Part shown: positions 21,649 to 23,342 of the stretch, one piece after another
Position numbering within the stretch: the first letter of the stretch is position 1
Layout: every line of letters begins with the position of its first letter
Assembly (NCBI GenBank): GCA_947628265.1
Contig: CANQZF010000004.1
Span: 1 to 23,342 of the forward strand
Reading direction: 5' to 3'
Length of the DNA: 23,342 bases
From: an uncultured Oscillospiraceae bacterium
GTDB lineage: Bacteria; Bacillota; Clostridia; Oscillospirales; Oscillospiraceae
Translations under genes and position numbers: made by a program
Notes under the pieces: generated by a model
What the model was told of the DNA's origin: nothing
Database searches by the model: none
Seen by the model: the letters and a program-made list of their open reading frames with translations, nothing else

Positions 21649-22232
21649 AGCACGCCCTTCGACGAGGGCACGGCCCCCGCGAGCGCCGGGTCCACCCGCA
21701 CCGCGCCCCGGAGGGCCCGGGCGGCGGCCTTAAAGGCGGCCTCGGCGATGTGGTGGGAGTTGCGGCCCGCCAGATACCGGATGTGCAACGTGATGCCCGC
21801 CTCCCGCACAAGGGCCATGAAGAACTCCTCCACCAGCTCCGCGTCAAAGTCGCCGATCTTCTGGGCGGGGATGGGCAGCTCAAAGCCCAGATACCCCCGG
21901 CCGGAGATGTCCACGGCGGCCAGGACCAGGGCCTCGTCCATGGGGATGGTGACGTCGCAGTACCGGCAGATGCCGGCCCGGTCCCCAAGGGCGGCCTTCA
22001 GGGCCTTACCCAGGCAGATGCCAATATCCTCCACACTGTGGTGGGCGTCCACGTAGGTGTCGCCGGCGCACCGCACGGTGAGGTCGAACCGCCCGTGGAC
22101 GGCGAAGAGCGTCAGCATGTGGTCCAGAAACCCCACGCCGGTGGAAATGTCGTTTTTGCCCGTGCCGTCGAGATCGAGGCTGAGGGTGATGTTCGTCTCG
22201 GCGGTCTTGCGGGCTATTTCAAATGAGCGCAT
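21645..22232 (-). CDS. hisB: Imidazoleglycerol-phosphate dehydratase
   Basis: A 195-residue manganese enzyme that dehydrates imidazole glycerol phosphate to imidazole acetol phosphate. Metal-binding repeats are visible: GFLDHML, DAHHSVEDIGI (62-72), and later AGRNSHHIAEAAFKA. It is the monofunctional form, without the histidinol phosphatase domain of enterobacterial HisB. Ribosome site GGGAGG lies on the minus strand about 10 bases before the ATG. It is separated from hisC by a 71-base spacer with repeats, the only sizeable gap in the visible operon. Confidence 0.97.
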   Translation of the reverse strand: MRSFEIARKTAETNITLSLDLDGTGKNDISTGVGFLDHMLTLFAVHGRFDLTVRCAGDTYVDAHHSVEDIGICLGKALKAALGDRAGICRYCDVTIPMDEALVLAAVDISGRGYLGFELPIPAQKIGDFDAELVEEFFMALVREAGITLHIRYLAGRNSHHIAEAAFKAAARALRGAVRVDPALAGAVPSSKGVL

Positions 22233-22250
22233 GAAAATAACCTCCCGTTA

Positions 22251-22298
22251 TGGGCCAACCTGGGCGGCGGCCCGTACAGCAAAGATTGGGGCGGCCCA
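22251..22298. repeat. G+C-rich palindromic spacer inside the his operon
   Basis: TGGGCC (22251-22256) pairs with GGCCCA (22293-22298), and alternatively its GGGCC with GGCCC at 22269-22273. The word GGGCGGC occurs here as in the repeat cluster at 4269-4354. It may be a small repeat insertion or an mRNA processing/attenuation hairpin between hisC and hisB. Confidence 0.4.
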
Positions 22299-22303
22299 GT
22301 GTT

Positions 22304-23342
22304 TCAGGCCAAAATGTCCTCCACGGCCCTTATAAGGGCGTCCATCTGCTCCCCGGTGCCCACGGTGACGCGGTTGTAGTCCGCAATGGGGGCGGCGGAG
22401 AAGTGCCGGACCAGGATACCCCGCTCCCGGAGTTTTTCGTAGAGCGCCGCCCCGGAGACGGCGGGGTGGCGGGCAAAGAGGAAGTTGGAGCGGGAGAGCG
22501 TCACCTCAAAGCCCAGGCCCCGGAGCCGGGAGGCGGTCTTGTCCCGCTCCGCAGCCACCGCGCGGCAGTTTTCCATGTAGTAGCCGTTGTCCCCGAAGGC
22601 CGCGATACCGGCCGCCTGGGTCATGGCGTTGACGTTGTAGGGGTTTGTGGAGTCCTTGAGGGCGGTGAGGTCCGCGATGAGGGCGGGGGCGGCGATGCCG
22701 AAGCCCAGCCGCGCCCCGGCCAGGGAGTGGGACTTGGAAAAGGTCCTGGTGACCAGGAGATTACCGTACTTTTTCGTGAGGGGAACGGCGCTCTGGGCGC
22801 CGAAATCCACATACGCCTCATCGATGACCACCACGTTCTCCCGGTTGGAGGCCACGATTTCCTCTACCTCATCCAAGGTGAGCGTGAGGCCCGTGGGGGC
22901 GTTGGGGTTGGGGATGACCACCGTGCGGCCGAGGGCCAGGAAGTCCCGGCAGTCTATGGAGAAATCGGGCTTTAAGGGGATCTCCAGAAGGTCGATATGG
23001 TGGAGCTCCGCCAGGACCTTATAAAACCCGTAGGTGATGTCCGGGGTGGCAATTCCTGCGTGCCCGTAAGCCATAAAGGCGAAATTTAAGATCTCGTCGG
23101 AGCCGTTCACCGGCAGCACCATATCGGGGCTGACGCCGAAGACCTCCGCCGCCGCCTCCCGGAGCCGGAGGGCCGTGGGGTCACAGTAGAGGTTGAGGCC
23201 CCCGGCGGCCCGCTCCACCGCCTCCAGAACGGCGGGGGAGGGGGGATAGGGGGACTCGTTGGTGTTGAGCTTCACGTACCGCCGGTCCCGGGGCTGTTCC
23301 CCGGGGACGTAGGGCTCCAAAGTCTTGAAAAGAGGCGAGAGA
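22304..23342 (-). CDS. hisC: Histidinol-phosphate aminotransferase (5' end outside window)
   Basis: PLP-dependent class I/II aminotransferase that converts imidazole acetol phosphate and glutamate to histidinol phosphate. Features: YVPGEQPRDRRYVKLNTNES near the N terminus, VNGSDEILNFAF, NPNAPTGLTL, VIDEAYVDFG, the PLP lysine in RTFSKSHSLAGARLGFG, and SNFLFAR. The frame is open to the window edge: the seven codons before the TTG at 23320 read SPLFKTL-like sequence typical of HisC N termini. The true start is therefore to the right of the window, and TTG 23320 is not it. About 346 codons are visible. It is the most upstream visible gene of the minus-strand his operon. Confidence 0.95.
   Translation of the reverse strand, partial: LSPLFKTLEPYVPGEQPRDRRYVKLNTNESPYPPSPAVLEAVERAAGGLNLYCDPTALRLREAAAEVFGVSPDMVLPVNGSDEILNFAFMAYGHAGIATPDITYGFYKVLAELHHIDLLEIPLKPDFSIDCRDFLALGRTVVIPNPNAPTGLTLTLDEVEEIVASNRENVVVIDEAYVDFGAQSAVPLTKKYGNLLVTRTFSKSHSLAGARLGFGIAAPALIADLTALKDSTNPYNVNAMTQAAGIAAFGDNGYYMENCRAVAAERDKTASRLRGLGFEVTLSRSNFLFARHPAVSGAALYEKLRERGILVRHFSAAPIADYNRVTVGTGEQMDALIRAVEDILA

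Noticed and set aside
1..23342. CRISPR arrays, tRNA or rRNA genes.
   Set aside because: No regularly spaced repeats with unique spacers, and no tRNA or rRNA consensus were seen on either strand.

Overview
The window is a G+C-rich stretch of chromosome, most likely from an anaerobic Firmicute of the Oscillospiraceae type (inferred from the codon bias towards G/C-ending codons, an SLH-domain surface protein, a T-box-controlled pheST operon, pyruvate phosphate dikinase, and G+C-rich palindromes between genes). No species can be named from sequence alone.

Layout. Positions 1-780 hold the 3' end of ppdK with its terminator. A small XRE-type regulator follows (920-1120). Next is a two-gene unit: an Mbeg1/DUF2974-like alpha/beta hydrolase and a cytoplasmic GH29 alpha-L-fucosidase (1201-3804), closed by a terminator. 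About 600 bases of non-coding palindromic repeats (3858-4420) separate this from pheS-pheT (4713-8426). The pheST promoter and a phenylalanine T-box leader (UUC specifier) are clearly readable. A small membrane protein gene ends the unit. PheT carries an extra segment of roughly 100 residues that looks like a degenerate second copy of its own tRNA-binding domain.

The outstanding region is 8951-16330. Two large SLH-domain surface-layer protein genes, SlpA (9335-12121, + strand) and SlpB (13413-16313, - strand), face each other tail to tail. A tyrosine recombinase gene with its own promoter lies between them. From the Shine-Dalgarno sequence through codon 163, the two genes share a 508-base inverted repeat that I read as perfectly identical (9318-9825 and 15823-16330). 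Beyond it they diverge into a mosaic of conserved and unlike blocks. A near-consensus promoter and a leader of about 340 bases lie only outside the left repeat. I saw no credible promoter driving the right copy. This is the architecture expected of an invertible switch: recombination between the repeats would flip 7 kb, keep promoter, signal peptide and wall anchor in place, and exchange the exposed body of the surface protein.

Rightwards are a divergently placed PepV-like dipeptidase with its own promoter and a YihY/BrkB-family membrane protein (16558-18788). A pair of bidirectional hairpins then separates these from a convergent histidine operon on the minus strand, transcribed hisC-hisB-hisH-hisA-hisF-hisIE. 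hisC runs off the right edge. The his genes together cover the steps from phosphoribosyl-ATP (HisIE) to histidinol phosphate (HisC); hisG and hisD are not in the window.
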